From the NCBI GenBank assembly GCA_002368605.1, contig DFEB01000020.1:43096-81190 (forward strand): DNA of 38,095 bases, read 5' to 3'. The translations under genes were made by a program, and so were the position numbers. The stretch is from Treponema sp. UBA3813 (lineage in GTDB: Bacteria; Spirochaetota; Spirochaetia; Treponematales; Treponemataceae). The notes under the pieces were generated by a model. That model searched no databases. It was given only the letters and a program-made list of their open reading frames with translations, and was not told the origin of the DNA. Of the stretch, positions 16,121 to 25,800 are shown piece after piece. How positions within the stretch are numbered: the stretch's first letter is position 1; every line of letters begins with the position of its first letter.

Positions 16121-18046
16121 ATGGTTATCGTATTAAAAAACGGAATTAGCGAAAGCGAAAAATCAAATATCAAAACTTTGCTTGCAAACCGCAAGTTCAA
16201 AATAAATGAAGTCAAGGGCGAGGAAAGCACGGTTCTTGCCGCCGTAGGAAAACTGGCCATGGATGTGCGCGAGGTCGAAGTCCTGCCTGGCGTGGAAAAA
16301 GTCATTCCTATTTCAAAGCCCTACAAAATGGCAAGCCGTGAGTTCAAGCCGGAAAACACAATCGTGGAAATTCCAAACAACCGGGGGCAGATTATCCGCG
16401 TGGGCGGCAGCCGTCTTATCGCCATTGCAGGCCCTTGTGCCGTTGAGAGCCGGCAGCAGATGCTTGACGCGGCTGAGGCTGTGGCGGCCAGCGGAGCCAC
16501 AATGCTTCGCGGCGGAGCCTACAAGCCCCGCACTTCTCCCTATTCATTTCAGGGCTTGGGGGAAGAAGGTCTGAAATATCTTAAGGAAGCTGGCGAAAAG
16601 CACGGTCTTCCGGTCGTCACGGAAATCGTAGCCAGTGAATATATTCCCGTCATGAAAGACTATGTTGATGTTTATCAGGTGGGAGCGCGCAACATGCAGA
16701 ACTTTGAGCTTTTAAAGCGGCTGGGCGCTCTCGGAAAGCCTGTCATCTTAAAGCGGGGTCTTTCTGCCACCATCGAAGAATGGCTCATGAGCGCGGAATA
16801 TCTTCTTTCTTCCGGCACTGACAAGGTAATTCTCTGCGAGCGGGGAATCCGCACTTACGAAAAGGCAACGCGAAACACTCTGGATTTGAGCGCGATTCCT
16901 GTTCTCCGCAGCATGACCCACCTTCCAATCATCGTTGACCCAAGCCATGCTCTTGGCGTCCGCGACAAGATTCCGCCTATGGCTCTGGCTTCCATCGCGG
17001 CAGGAGCGGACGGCATCATCGTTGAAGTTCACTGCCACCCGGAAGAGGCTCTTTCTGACGCGGCTCAGGCCCTTTACCCGGCTCAGTTCGATAAAATCAT
17101 GCGGGATATGGAAAGCCTTGCCCCTGTAATCGGAAAGGAAGTCGCTCATATCAGGGCGGAAGATGCAAGCAAAAAAGAAAAGGCCTCTGTCGCCCACAAA
17201 AAGCCGGTCTGCGTTTTCTCAGGCAAAAAAGGCGCTTATGCAGAGCAGGCCATCGAGAATTTCTTTGAGGATTCAGCCGTGGCCGAACCTGTAGATTCCT
17301 TTGACGAGATTTTTCAGGCCGTGGTTGACGGAAAGGCAGAGTACGGCATGGTTCCAATCGAAAATTCAACCGCAGGATCGGTCTACAACAACTACGACAA
17401 CCTCACCCGCTACGAAGACATTTCCATCGTGGGCGCGCTCACTCTCCGCATCCAGCACTCCCTTTTGGGCGTAAAGGGTTCCAGCCTCGACACAATCAAA
17501 AATGTCTACTCTCATCCGCAGGGCTTGGCTCAGTGCTCAACTTTCCTCAAAAATCAAAAATGGACGGCGGTGGATACTGTTTCAACGGCAACTGCGGCTT
17601 CTCTCGTGGCAGAAAAGGCCTCTATTGAAAACGCCGCAATCTGCAACGCACGGAACGCAAAAATCTACGGTCTTGAAGTCATAAAAGAAGTCATTCAGAA
17701 CGAGCAGAACAATTACACCCGCTTCGTAGTGATTGCCGCAAATCACATTGAAGAGCCTGTCAAACAGTGGGGCGAAAAAAAGCCCAACATGGCAAGTTTT
17801 GTTTTCACCACAAAGAACGAGGCCGGTGCCCTTTACGATGCCCTTGGCGTCTTTAAGGCAGAAAAATTGAGCATGAATCGCCTTGAATCCCGCCCAATTG
17901 CGGGAAAGCCATGGAAATACTGGTTCTACTGCGATGTGATGATTCCAAGCGAGTGCGAGAATCCCGCTCAAATGATTAAAAATTTCAGCGAGAAATTAAA
18001 ATCTGTGGCCGAGGATATAAGAATTCTTGGCGTATACGCAGAGTAA
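16121..18046 (+). CDS. aroF-pheA: DAHP synthase - prephenate dehydratase fusion
   Basis: 641 residues. Residues 1-340 are a type I-beta DAHP synthase with the N-terminal ferredoxin-like regulatory domain (MVIVLKNGISESE aligns with the known start of the Thermotoga-type enzyme) and blocks AGPCAVES (103-110), RGGAYKPRTSPYSFQG, CERGIRT and VDPSHALG. After a lysine-rich linker, 362-540 is prephenate dehydratase (FSGKKGAYAEQA, ENSTAGSV, HPQGLAQC, TRF at 533-535). A C-terminal ACT domain (about 555-641) has the ESRP motif for phenylalanine binding. There is no chorismate mutase domain, so the fusion joins the first step of the shikimate pathway to the second-last step of phenylalanine synthesis. 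The start is fixed by family alignment although no Shine-Dalgarno exists. Confidence 0.95.
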   Translation: MVIVLKNGISESEKSNIKTLLANRKFKINEVKGEESTVLAAVGKLAMDVREVEVLPGVEKVIPISKPYKMASREFKPENTIVEIPNNRGQIIRVGGSRLIAIAGPCAVESRQQMLDAAEAVAASGATMLRGGAYKPRTSPYSFQGLGEEGLKYLKEAGEKHGLPVVTEIVASEYIPVMKDYVDVYQVGARNMQNFELLKRLGALGKPVILKRGLSATIEEWLMSAEYLLSSGTDKVILCERGIRTYEKATRNTLDLSAIPVLRSMTHLPIIVDPSHALGVRDKIPPMALASIAAGADGIIVEVHCHPEEALSDAAQALYPAQFDKIMRDMESLAPVIGKEVAHIRAEDASKKEKASVAHKKPVCVFSGKKGAYAEQAIENFFEDSAVAEPVDSFDEIFQAVVDGKAEYGMVPIENSTAGSVYNNYDNLTRYEDISIVGALTLRIQHSLLGVKGSSLDTIKNVYSHPQGLAQCSTFLKNQKWTAVDTVSTATAASLVAEKASIENAAICNARNAKIYGLEVIKEVIQNEQNNYTRFVVIAANHIEEPVKQWGEKKPNMASFVFTTKNEAGALYDALGVFKAEKLSMNRLESRPIAGKPWKYWFYCDVMIPSECENPAQMIKNFSEKLKSVAEDIRILGVYAE

Positions 18047-18054
18047 TCGGACAT

Positions 18055-18120
18055 CCTGTCCTGACAGGTTTTCATGCTGAAAACTTGCGGTCGGCTGTCT
18101 TTACGCCACATCCATGTGGC
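18055..18120 (+). repeat. Three-hairpin cluster upstream of ilvH
   Basis: CCTGT with ACAGG around CCTG (18055-18068), GTTTTCA with TGAAAAC around TGC (18068-18084), and GCCACAT with ATGTGGC around CC (18105-18120). The three hairpins fill the 18047-18159 gap. The first could serve as a weak terminator of aroF-pheA (TTTT follows). It could be a repeat array or an ilvH leader; I see no leader peptide rich in Ile, Val or Leu. Confidence 0.6.
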
Positions 18121-18159
18121 AATTACTTTTAAAATTTAAATTAGAGGAGCTATATAAAA

Positions 18160-18651
18160 ATGAAAAAATATGTACTTTCAGTTTTGGTCGAAGACCATGC
18201 AGGCGTTTTGAGCCGCGTTTCAGGCCTTTTCAGCCGCCGAGGATTCAACATCGATTCTCTCACTGTTTGCGAGACCCACAATCCCGGTCAGTCACGCATG
18301 ACCATCGTTGTTCAGGGCGATGAATATGTTTTGGAGCAGATTAAAAAGCAGCTCTCAAAGCTCGTGGAAGTAATTTCAATCACCCACTGCCACAAAGAAA
18401 GCTCAACCCAGCGGGAAATGGCTCTCATCAAGGTTAAGGCAGCAGGAACTGACCGAGCCGTCATCATCGAAACCTGCGAGATTTTCCGCGCCCACATCGT
18501 CGATGTTGCCCAGAATTCTGTCATCGTTGAGGCAACTGGTAGCGAAGAAAAAATCGCAAGCCTTATCCGTCTCCTTGAGCCTTACGGAATCCTTGAGCTT
18601 TGCAAAACAGGTCTCACCGCAATGGAACGAGGCGAAAAAGTCCTCAAATAA
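18160..18651 (+). CDS. ilvH: Acetolactate synthase small (regulatory) subunit
   Basis: 163 residues, full length for the family. The N-terminal ACT domain is clear (KKYVLSVLVEDHAGVLSRVSGLFSRRGFNIDSL, 1-75), with the classic VSGLFSRRGFNIDSLTV and QSRMTIVV blocks, followed by the second ACT-like half (IETCEIFRAHIVDV...). It binds the catalytic IlvB subunit and confers valine sensitivity. No ilvB lies in the window, so the catalytic gene is elsewhere, or the standard ilvBH pair has been separated. GAGGAG Shine-Dalgarno lies about 10 nt upstream. A MATE gene follows after only 3 bp. Confidence 0.95.
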   Translation: MKKYVLSVLVEDHAGVLSRVSGLFSRRGFNIDSLTVCETHNPGQSRMTIVVQGDEYVLEQIKKQLSKLVEVISITHCHKESSTQREMALIKVKAAGTDRAVIIETCEIFRAHIVDVAQNSVIVEATGSEEKIASLIRLLEPYGILELCKTGLTAMERGEKVLK

Positions 18652-18654
18652 AAA

Positions 18655-20070
18655 ATGAGCGAGCCGGAATCAAGCGAACTCTCAAAAAAAGAATCTTTGC
18701 GCCGCGAACTCATGCTTTCGGGCAGCCAGTTCAAGGCCCTTCTTCTCATTTCCCTGCCCCTTGTATTCTATGCCTGCATCGGGCAGATTTTTCAACTGAT
18801 AGACACTTTCATCGCTTCCAGCATGAGCGCGGAGACGATTTCTACCGTCAGTTTCGTAAACCAGCTGGAAAAAATGCTGATTTCAGTGGCAGCGGCTCTT
18901 TCCATCGGCGGCGGCGTTCTTATCGGAAAGAGTTTCGGCTCTGGTGACATGGAAAAAGTCCGCCGTCAAATCAGCACTCTCTTTTTCCTTAGTATTTTTA
19001 TCGGCACGGCTATTCTTATCATCTTCATTCCCCTTATGTATCCCCTCTTGTGCCTTTTAGGTCTGCCGCCGGAACTCCGCTTTCAGGGGACGATTTATTC
19101 TGACCTCGTTGTCGTAAGCCTTATCTTTCAGTTCATCAATACGATTTTCTTTGCGGTACAGAAATCCAGGGGAAACACAAAAATCATCATGTGGGGAAAT
19201 CTGCTGGTTCTCTTCATAAAAACTTCGCTTAACATGCTCACGATTAGTCTGGTCTCAAAAGGGCTTATCGCCAGCGAAAATGGAATTTACTTTCTTCCAG
19301 TCGCGACAATCGCCGCCCATTTTGTCCTCACGATTATCGCCCTCGCAAATTTAAGCTCAAAAAAGACTCCTTTCAGAATCAGCCTAAAAGTCTGCGAGTT
19401 CAAGACCACATTTCTTCGCCCCCTCTCAATGATGAGCATTCCGATCTTCTTCGAGAAATTCATCTTCGCTTTCGGAAAAGCCTTCGTCAATTCCCTTTGT
19501 GCCAGTATGGGAACGACGGTCGTAGGTGCCTTGGGTGTCAGCGACCGAATTTGCGGACTGGCGACAAATCCAATCACCGGCTTTCAGGAAGCTGAAACTT
19601 CGCTAATCTCAAACAATCTGGGCAACAAAAATCTCCGCCGGGCAATTACTTTCCTTTATTATACAATCGCTTTTACGGCGGTCTACTGTCTCTTTTTCTT
19701 CGCCCTCACAGGAATTTTCCGCCTGGCCATAATCGGCTCATTCGCAAAGGGAAACGCCGCCTTCGCCGACGAAATCGACCAAATCTACCGCTGGGAACGC
19801 TTCGACACGATTTTAAACGCCCTTTATGTCAGCGTCATGGGCTTTCTCTACGCCTTCGGAAAAACAAAAATCAGCATGACCTTAAATATAAGCCGGCTTT
19901 TCCTCTTCAGAATCCCGATTTTGCTGATTCTTATGAAAGTTCCCGCCTTCTTCAATGTGCTGGGAATCCAAAGCGTGGGAATCGCCATGTGCCTCTCAAA
20001 CGGCTTGGTGGGACTCTGTGCCGGAATCGTTGCCTTTTTCATCATAAAAAAAGAGATGAAAAAAATCTGA
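18655..20070 (+). CDS. MATE-family multidrug/cation antiporter
   Basis: 471 residues with about 12 hydrophobic segments in two similar halves, the layout of the MATE exporters that expel organic cations in exchange for sodium or protons. Typical features are SLPLVFYACIGQIFQLIDTFIAS in TM1, SIGGGVLIGKSFGSGD in the first half and GVSDRICGLATNPITGFQEAETSLISNNLGN in the second. It begins 3 bp after ilvH and is probably co-transcribed with it; no evident Shine-Dalgarno apart from the end of ilvH. Substrate cannot be told from sequence. A lipid II-flippase-type relative is unlikely, given the MATE-specific motifs. Confidence 0.9.
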   Translation: MSEPESSELSKKESLRRELMLSGSQFKALLLISLPLVFYACIGQIFQLIDTFIASSMSAETISTVSFVNQLEKMLISVAAALSIGGGVLIGKSFGSGDMEKVRRQISTLFFLSIFIGTAILIIFIPLMYPLLCLLGLPPELRFQGTIYSDLVVVSLIFQFINTIFFAVQKSRGNTKIIMWGNLLVLFIKTSLNMLTISLVSKGLIASENGIYFLPVATIAAHFVLTIIALANLSSKKTPFRISLKVCEFKTTFLRPLSMMSIPIFFEKFIFAFGKAFVNSLCASMGTTVVGALGVSDRICGLATNPITGFQEAETSLISNNLGNKNLRRAITFLYYTIAFTAVYCLFFFALTGIFRLAIIGSFAKGNAAFADEIDQIYRWERFDTILNALYVSVMGFLYAFGKTKISMTLNISRLFLFRIPILLILMKVPAFFNVLGIQSVGIAMCLSNGLVGLCAGIVAFFIIKKEMKKI

Positions 20071-20084
20071 AATTTTGTTAAGAT
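20056..20084 (+). promoter_or_regulatory. Promoter of dacA-like gene, leaderless start
   Basis: Weak -35 ATGAAA (20056-20061), 17-bp spacer ending in TGT, -10 TAAGAT (20079-20084), then 6 nt to the ATG at 20091. No Shine-Dalgarno. It lies in the end of the MATE gene and the 20-bp gap. Confidence 0.55.
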
Positions 20085-20090
20085 ATTTCC

Positions 20091-21665
20091 ATGGAATTTT
20101 ACGATATTACTGATGAATTTATCGATGAGCGCACCAAGCGGGCAAAAAAATCTGACACAAAGGAAAAAAAATCCAAAGTAAAATATATTTCTGAACTTGA
20201 CGGTGAATTCGAATCTTCTGCAAAAAGAAAAAATTCTAAAAATCCTTCAAAAAATCCAATCGCGATTTTTATGCGCATGTCGCCCTTTGGAAAGAAATTC
20301 GTACTCGCCCTTCTCGGTCTCTTTATCCTTGCAATTCTTGTCTGTGCTTTTTTGGCTTACTCGGCGACTTTTACCAAAAGCGAGAATGTAAAGCCACTTT
20401 CTGACGAAGCACTTATCTCTCTAAACGAAAAACTTGATTCAAGCTACCCGGAGCAGAGAACTGCAATCCTAAAAGAGCTTCCATATTCTGTCACAAAAGC
20501 AAATCTTGATGTCTGGGCGGGCTCTGCCATTCTCATTGACGCTTCCAACGGATGCGTTCTATTTGAAAAAAATGCCGATAAAATCATTCCGCCGGCTTCA
20601 ATCGCAAAACTTTTCGTCATGTACATTGTCTTTAAAGATGTAGAAGCAGGAAGATTCTCCCTTGACGATGTGGTTCCCCTGCCAGAGCGAAGCTGGGCAA
20701 TCAATATGCCAAGCGACGCTTCCCTCATGTTCTTAGGTCAGGGGCAGATTGTAACTTTGCGGGAACTTTTAAAAGGTCTTGCCGTTGCATCCGGGAACGA
20801 TGCCGCCCTTGCCGTGGCCGCTTACATTTCTGGCAGCACGAAAGCATTTGTCGAGCGCATGAACGAAGAATGTGCCGCATTGGGGCTGAAGCACACGCAT
20901 TTTGTGGAGCCAAGCGGCTACGACGAGCACAATGTCACCACCGCAAGAGAACTGGCCGCTTTCTGCTGTGAATACATAAGGCGATTTCCCCAGAGCGTAG
21001 AAGAATTCCACTCCGCTCCCAGCATAAAATATCCCCTTGAAAAAAATCTTCCCTCTTGGCAGAAGTCAAAAGGTGACTCATCAGCAATCTATCAGAAAAA
21101 CACGAATCCACTTTTGGGAGTGATGGAAGGCTGTGACGGAATTAAAACAGGCTTTATCTACGAGAGCCGCTACAATCTCGCCCTCACCGCAAAAAGAAAC
21201 GGAGTGCGCTATATTTCCGTCACCATGATGGGAACAGGCGTTGGCTCAAAACAGGGAAATGCGGGCCGTGTTCATGACGGCACCGAAATGATGGAATGGG
21301 CTTTCTCTTCATTTGCGGATTTTGCCCCGGAAAGCAGTCTACCGGAATTCTACCCTGTGGCAGCCCTTGGCTCAAAAAACACAAACGGAGCCTTCGTAAA
21401 ACTCATTCCCGCATGGAACAACACGATTACAGTTCCCCACATAAACGGAGAATCCGCCCTTGCCGACGCCAAGGCCGTAAAAGCCACTGTGAGCATACCG
21501 AAATTCATTTACGGCGGAGTCGAAGCAGGCAAAGCCTACGGGCAGATTCAATACAAACTTGGGGATGTAGTCCTGGAAACCGTGCCTCTGGTAGCCGACA
21601 GAAGCTACGAGCAGGCAGGCTTGTTCGGAAGAATAATAGATTCTCTGGTAAGCTGGCGATTTTAG
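20091..21665 (+). CDS. dacA: D-alanyl-D-alanine carboxypeptidase (PBP5 type, S11)
   Basis: 524 residues. Trims the terminal D-Ala of peptidoglycan peptides at the outer face of the membrane. The three active-site motifs are present: SIAK (Ser170/Lys173), SGN (234-236) and KTG (352-354, GIKTGFIYESRYNLAL). Unusually for the family, the N-terminus is not a cleavable signal peptide but a charged, lysine-rich cytosolic tail of about 65 residues followed by one membrane span (about 69-91), so the enzyme is a bitopic anchor. A C-terminal beta-rich PBP5_C-like domain (about 420-510) follows. It converges with aroC, and the two stop codons overlap by 4 bp. Confidence 0.92.
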   Translation: MEFYDITDEFIDERTKRAKKSDTKEKKSKVKYISELDGEFESSAKRKNSKNPSKNPIAIFMRMSPFGKKFVLALLGLFILAILVCAFLAYSATFTKSENVKPLSDEALISLNEKLDSSYPEQRTAILKELPYSVTKANLDVWAGSAILIDASNGCVLFEKNADKIIPPASIAKLFVMYIVFKDVEAGRFSLDDVVPLPERSWAINMPSDASLMFLGQGQIVTLRELLKGLAVASGNDAALAVAAYISGSTKAFVERMNEECAALGLKHTHFVEPSGYDEHNVTTARELAAFCCEYIRRFPQSVEEFHSAPSIKYPLEKNLPSWQKSKGDSSAIYQKNTNPLLGVMEGCDGIKTGFIYESRYNLALTAKRNGVRYISVTMMGTGVGSKQGNAGRVHDGTEMMEWAFSSFADFAPESSLPEFYPVAALGSKNTNGAFVKLIPAWNNTITVPHINGESALADAKAVKATVSIPKFIYGGVEAGKAYGQIQYKLGDVVLETVPLVADRSYEQAGLFGRIIDSLVSWRF

Positions 21666-22765
21666 ACTCTGCTCGCCCGGTTCTGTAGCATCAAATCTGC
21701 CAGGACAATGGCCGTCATCGCTTCGATTACGGGAACGATTCGCGGACAGAGACAGACATCATGGCGGCCTTCGATTACCAAATCACAGTCAGTATAGGTT
21801 CCCGCCTCGTCCACGCTGATTGTCTTCTGGCTCTGGAAAATGCTGGGAACAGGCTTTACCGCCACACGGAAGAAAATATCGTTTCCGTTTGACATTCCCC
21901 CTGTGATTCCGCCGGCATTATTGCTTTCAAAAGTTACTTTCCCATTAGAATCAGTACGCATATTGTCATTGTTTACGCTTCCTGTTAAATCCGCCGCTCC
22001 GAATCCAGCTCCAAATTCGATTCCTTTGACCGCGCCCACGCTTAAGATTGCCTTGGCAAGTTCTGCGTCAAGTTTTCCGAAGACAGGCTCACCCACTCCG
22101 GCAGGAATTCCACTTACACGACAGGCAATAACACCTCCAGCGCTGTCTTTCTTTGAGCGAATTTCTTCGATTTTGGCATTCATTTTTGCAGCCGCCTCAT
22201 TGTCCGGAGCGCGAAGGGCATTTTCTTCAATCTGGGAAAAATCAACTTTACCAATGGAAACTCCGGCCGCCCTCTCTGTGTATGCGGTGATTTTTATGTC
22301 GCCAAGAGATTCGAGGATTTGAAGGGCGATTGCACCCGCCGCGACTCTGGCCGCTGTCTCCCGACCGCTAGAGCGACCGCCGCCCCTGTAATCACGGAAG
22401 CCATATTTTGAATAAAAAGAAAAATCCGCGTGTCCGGGTCTGAAAGTCCTTGCAAGATTTCCATAATCCTTTGAATGCTGGCTTGTGTTTCGGATGACGA
22501 TTCCAATGGGAGTGCCCTCGCTCTTTCCCTCAAAAATGCCGCTTAAAATCTCGGCCTTATCATCTTCCTTTCGGGCAGTGACAGAAGCGTTGTTCTTTCC
22601 GCCAAAAGACTGACCGGGCTTTCGCCTGTCGAGAGCGGCTTGTATTTTAGCCTCGTCAATTTTGATTCCGGCGGGAACTCCGTCTACGATGCAGCCCAAT
22701 CCAGCACCGTGACTTTCGCCGAATGTCGTTACTTTAAAAATCGTTCCGATTGTGTTTTGTGCCAT
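21662..22765 (-). CDS. aroC: Chorismate synthase
   Basis: 367 residues, normal for the family. Converts EPSP to chorismate with reduced FMN, the last common shikimate step. Signature blocks: IGTIFKVTTFGESHGAGLGCIVDGVPAG, RRKPGQSF, FRPGHADFSFYSKYGFRDYRGGGRSSGRETAARVAAGA and GGITGGMSNGNDI. I start at ATG 22765 (MAQNTIG), where the family begins; the in-frame extension upstream (MTVRLFFVIMLF) would cover the -10 box and terminator. The ATG lies 7 nt after an extended -10 with no Shine-Dalgarno. It belongs to the same pathway as the aroF-pheA fusion 4 kb away. The stop overlaps that of dacA. Confidence 0.96.
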   Translation of the reverse strand: MAQNTIGTIFKVTTFGESHGAGLGCIVDGVPAGIKIDEAKIQAALDRRKPGQSFGGKNNASVTARKEDDKAEILSGIFEGKSEGTPIGIVIRNTSQHSKDYGNLARTFRPGHADFSFYSKYGFRDYRGGGRSSGRETAARVAAGAIALQILESLGDIKITAYTERAAGVSIGKVDFSQIEENALRAPDNEAAAKMNAKIEEIRSKKDSAGGVIACRVSGIPAGVGEPVFGKLDAELAKAILSVGAVKGIEFGAGFGAADLTGSVNNDNMRTDSNGKVTFESNNAGGITGGMSNGNDIFFRVAVKPVPSIFQSQKTISVDEAGTYTDCDLVIEGRHDVCLCPRIVPVIEAMTAIVLADLMLQNRASRV

Positions 22766-22772
22766 GAAAAGC

Positions 22773-22801
22773 ATTATAACAAAAAAAAGCCGCACTGTCA
22801 T
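22773..22801 (-). promoter_or_regulatory. Promoter of aroC overlapping upstream terminator
   Basis: Minus strand: -35 ATGACA (22801-22796), 17-bp spacer, extended -10 TGT + TATAAT (22778-22773), 7 nt to the ATG. The -35 sits in the loop and 3' arm of the pectinesterase terminator, and its T-tract is the spacer. Confidence 0.75.
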
Positions 22802-22812
22802 TTAGTGCGGCT
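22781..22812 (-). terminator. Intrinsic terminator of pectinesterase gene
   Basis: Minus strand: AGCCGCACT (22812-22804), loop AAATGAC, AGTGCGGCT (22796-22788), then eight Ts. Nine perfect pairs. It lies about 20 nt after the stop of the pectinesterase. Confidence 0.9.
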
Positions 22813-22830
22813 CAATTTCGATTCTATCGC

Positions 22831-25800
22831 TTATTTTATAGAATCCAGCATTTTCTGGGTGTAAGAAGTCCAGTATTCGCTGTCACAAGAGAATTTGCCC
22901 ATGCTGTCAACAGTGAACATGAGCGAACCATTTGAATTTTCGCCAATGGTCTTTACTGGATGCACGACGCTCTTTGCCAGGGCTGGAATCTGAGTTTTGA
23001 TTGCCTGAGCGAACAAGCCTGCGATAATGAAACCGCCCAGCTTGTTGTTGTGAGTGCTGTCGCCTTCAAACATGAGTTTTTTGGCTTCGGAATTGCCCTT
23101 GCGGTCAGAATATGCCTTTTCGTAGAGATTCTTCGTAAGCTCAAATCCGTCAATCAAAAGGACTTTTTCTTCTTTTGCAAGCTGGCGCACAGCCGTAACA
23201 TAGGCATTGTTTTCAGTTGTCTGCGTGCCTGTATTTGTGTCCGTTGAATCGTGATGAGGCCGAATCTTTCCGTCTTCGGTAAAATACTGGCGGGAAACCG
23301 GAGTTACGAGAACAGGAGTTGCCCCAGCCTTTTTAGCCACTTCGATATACTGCTTGAGGTACCACTTGTATGTTCCGCCACAATCATAAGAATAGAAAGT
23401 CTCGCCATATTTTGAAACATAGCTTGCAGGAGTCGCCACTTTTTTGCCTTCAATAACAGGGTAAATGCCTTTTTTGTCAGGTTTTCCCAAAGGAACATAG
23501 CGGTCTTCAAGGTAGCCGGAAGCGTTTGAACAGTCATTGTGACCGAACTGAATGAAGAGATAGTCGCCTTTTGCGATATTTGCCGCAATTTTGTCCAAAG
23601 AGCCTTCATTGATGAAGTTTCGGCATGAGCGTCCACCGTTGGCATAGTTCTGAACCGCCACGGCTCCGTTAAAGTAGGCCTGCAAGAATTCACCCCAAGC
23701 GCCTTCATTACGAACCTGTCCGCCATTCCACATACCCAATGCGCTGTAATCTTTACAAGTTGAGTCAGAAGCGAGGAATACATTTACCGCACCGTTTACG
23801 CGGGGACGGTCAGCGGCGGCATTTGCCGGAATCGCATAGCCTTCATTGATTTTTTTGTCAAGTTTGGCTTCGATGGGCTTTGCTGTGTCACCGGCGCGAG
23901 TCTGGGGAAGAATGAGACAACGGATGATTCCGCCGGCGTCATCTCCCTGAATCAAATAAGTTTTGTCGGCAAAGCCCGTGCTCTGCTTTACGAGTACAGA
24001 TTTTCCGTCTTTATCACGATACCACTTGATAAGAGAAGTATCGTCTTCGTCCGCGTTACCCAATGTGTAATGAAGGGTGATTGTGTGCCCCGGATAAGGC
24101 GTGTTGATGTCATCATCGCTCGTGAAGCTTGCTTTCTTTGCCTTAATCTTTACGGATTTTGGCTCACTGTAGAATTCCGGCTTCCACTGACCGAGATAAT
24201 ATTTGACATTAAAATCTTTTGTAATCTGGGGAATCGTGCCTTCTGGTCTGGAAGAAAGATTTACAGGACTTCCAGCCCATGTTGTATTGATTTCGCGGAA
24301 GCGGGCATTTTCCGGCTTGTTTCCGCTCATGCTTGTCCAGCCTTCGTCTAAAATCATGCCTTCTGAGCCGAGAACCGTATCCACAAAGGCGACGGCAGCT
24401 TCTTTGCCCCAGGGCCGACCAAAATATCCCGGAGCATTCTGGGAATTATCATCATTTGAAATAAGACAATTATAGAAGAGATAGCCCTTGTTTTCGGGAT
24501 TCGTGCGGTTAGCCGTAATATATCCGCCGACAGCCTTGTCGCTGTAGCCCGCAAAGTGAATCTCACAGTTCTCGAAGACAAAATCACCTCCACCGAAGAT
24601 GAAATCCGTGTTTCCTTCGATGAAACAGTTTTTCAAATAGCCTTTTGAATCAGAACCAGTGTAGAAAGTATCCTGACTTCCAAGGAATTTACAGTTTTTG
24701 AATTCAGCTTCCATTGCTTCAATAGCAATAGCGCAAGAGCGTTCTGTCGCGACTTTTGAGCGGACATCTGAATTGAGTTTTCGCGCGAAGTTGAACGAGC
24801 CGTCCATCTCAACTCCATCAGCGATTTCCTCATCAGTCACATATTTATTGAAAGAAGTTTCAAAGGTGATTCCCTCTGCGCGGAATGCTTTTGCATCGCT
24901 CTTGATGTAAGTCGCCACACCCCATTTCGCAGGTCCTTTTTTGCCGAATTTGTCATAAGCCAGATCATCGTCATAAAAGCCGTTTTTGTCTACGGAATAA
25001 TAATTGTAGCCGATTCCGTAGTACCAGGTGAGTTTGACTTCTTTTGCAGGCTCAGCATTTTTGAGGGTGATGTATGGAACATCGATGATGAGCTGGTTTC
25101 TGTAAACTCCCGGAGTAATCATGATGGTGATTCGCTCCCGTTCCTGTAAGGGATTCATAGCCTTTGCAGCAGCCACAGCCTCCGCAACAGAAGCATACTG
25201 ACCGCGTTTTGGGCCGACCCAGAGTTCCCGTTTTGGAGGAAGGGGGCGGATTGTTTTTTCTTTGAGGGAAAGTTTGATGTCTTTAATTATTGCAGAATCA
25301 TTAACTACAATATGATTGATTGATTTTGCAATTGAAGTCTCACAGATGACTTCATAAGTGCCCTTTCTGAGTTCTACGGAATAATTGAGGGTAGAAACCC
25401 GGCCATCGTAAATATAGCCGTCTTCCATATTCTTGAACTGAACGCTTTTTGGAAATTCCTTGATTTCACCGAAGAATTTTCCAGAGACATCAAAGGTCTT
25501 TCTGGAAGTGACAGTGATATCCTTCGTAAAGGCCTGAGTTCCTTCAAAAACGACATCGCTGGAAATTTCGTAATCATTTGCGCCTGATATAGAAGCTTTA
25601 TATTCGACTGAGGGTTCAATCAAGTCTTCAAAAAAATACTCGCCGTTATTCTCTTTGATTTGTGCTTCAACCGGCATATAAACAGAGCCTTTAGGCGGTG
25701 TGAGCAGAACTTTTGCACTATCTTGAGGATTAAAGTCTCCTGCAAAACCAGAGATTTTGCCCGAAACAAGGAAAGTCTTCTGCTCAGAGATTGCGATATC

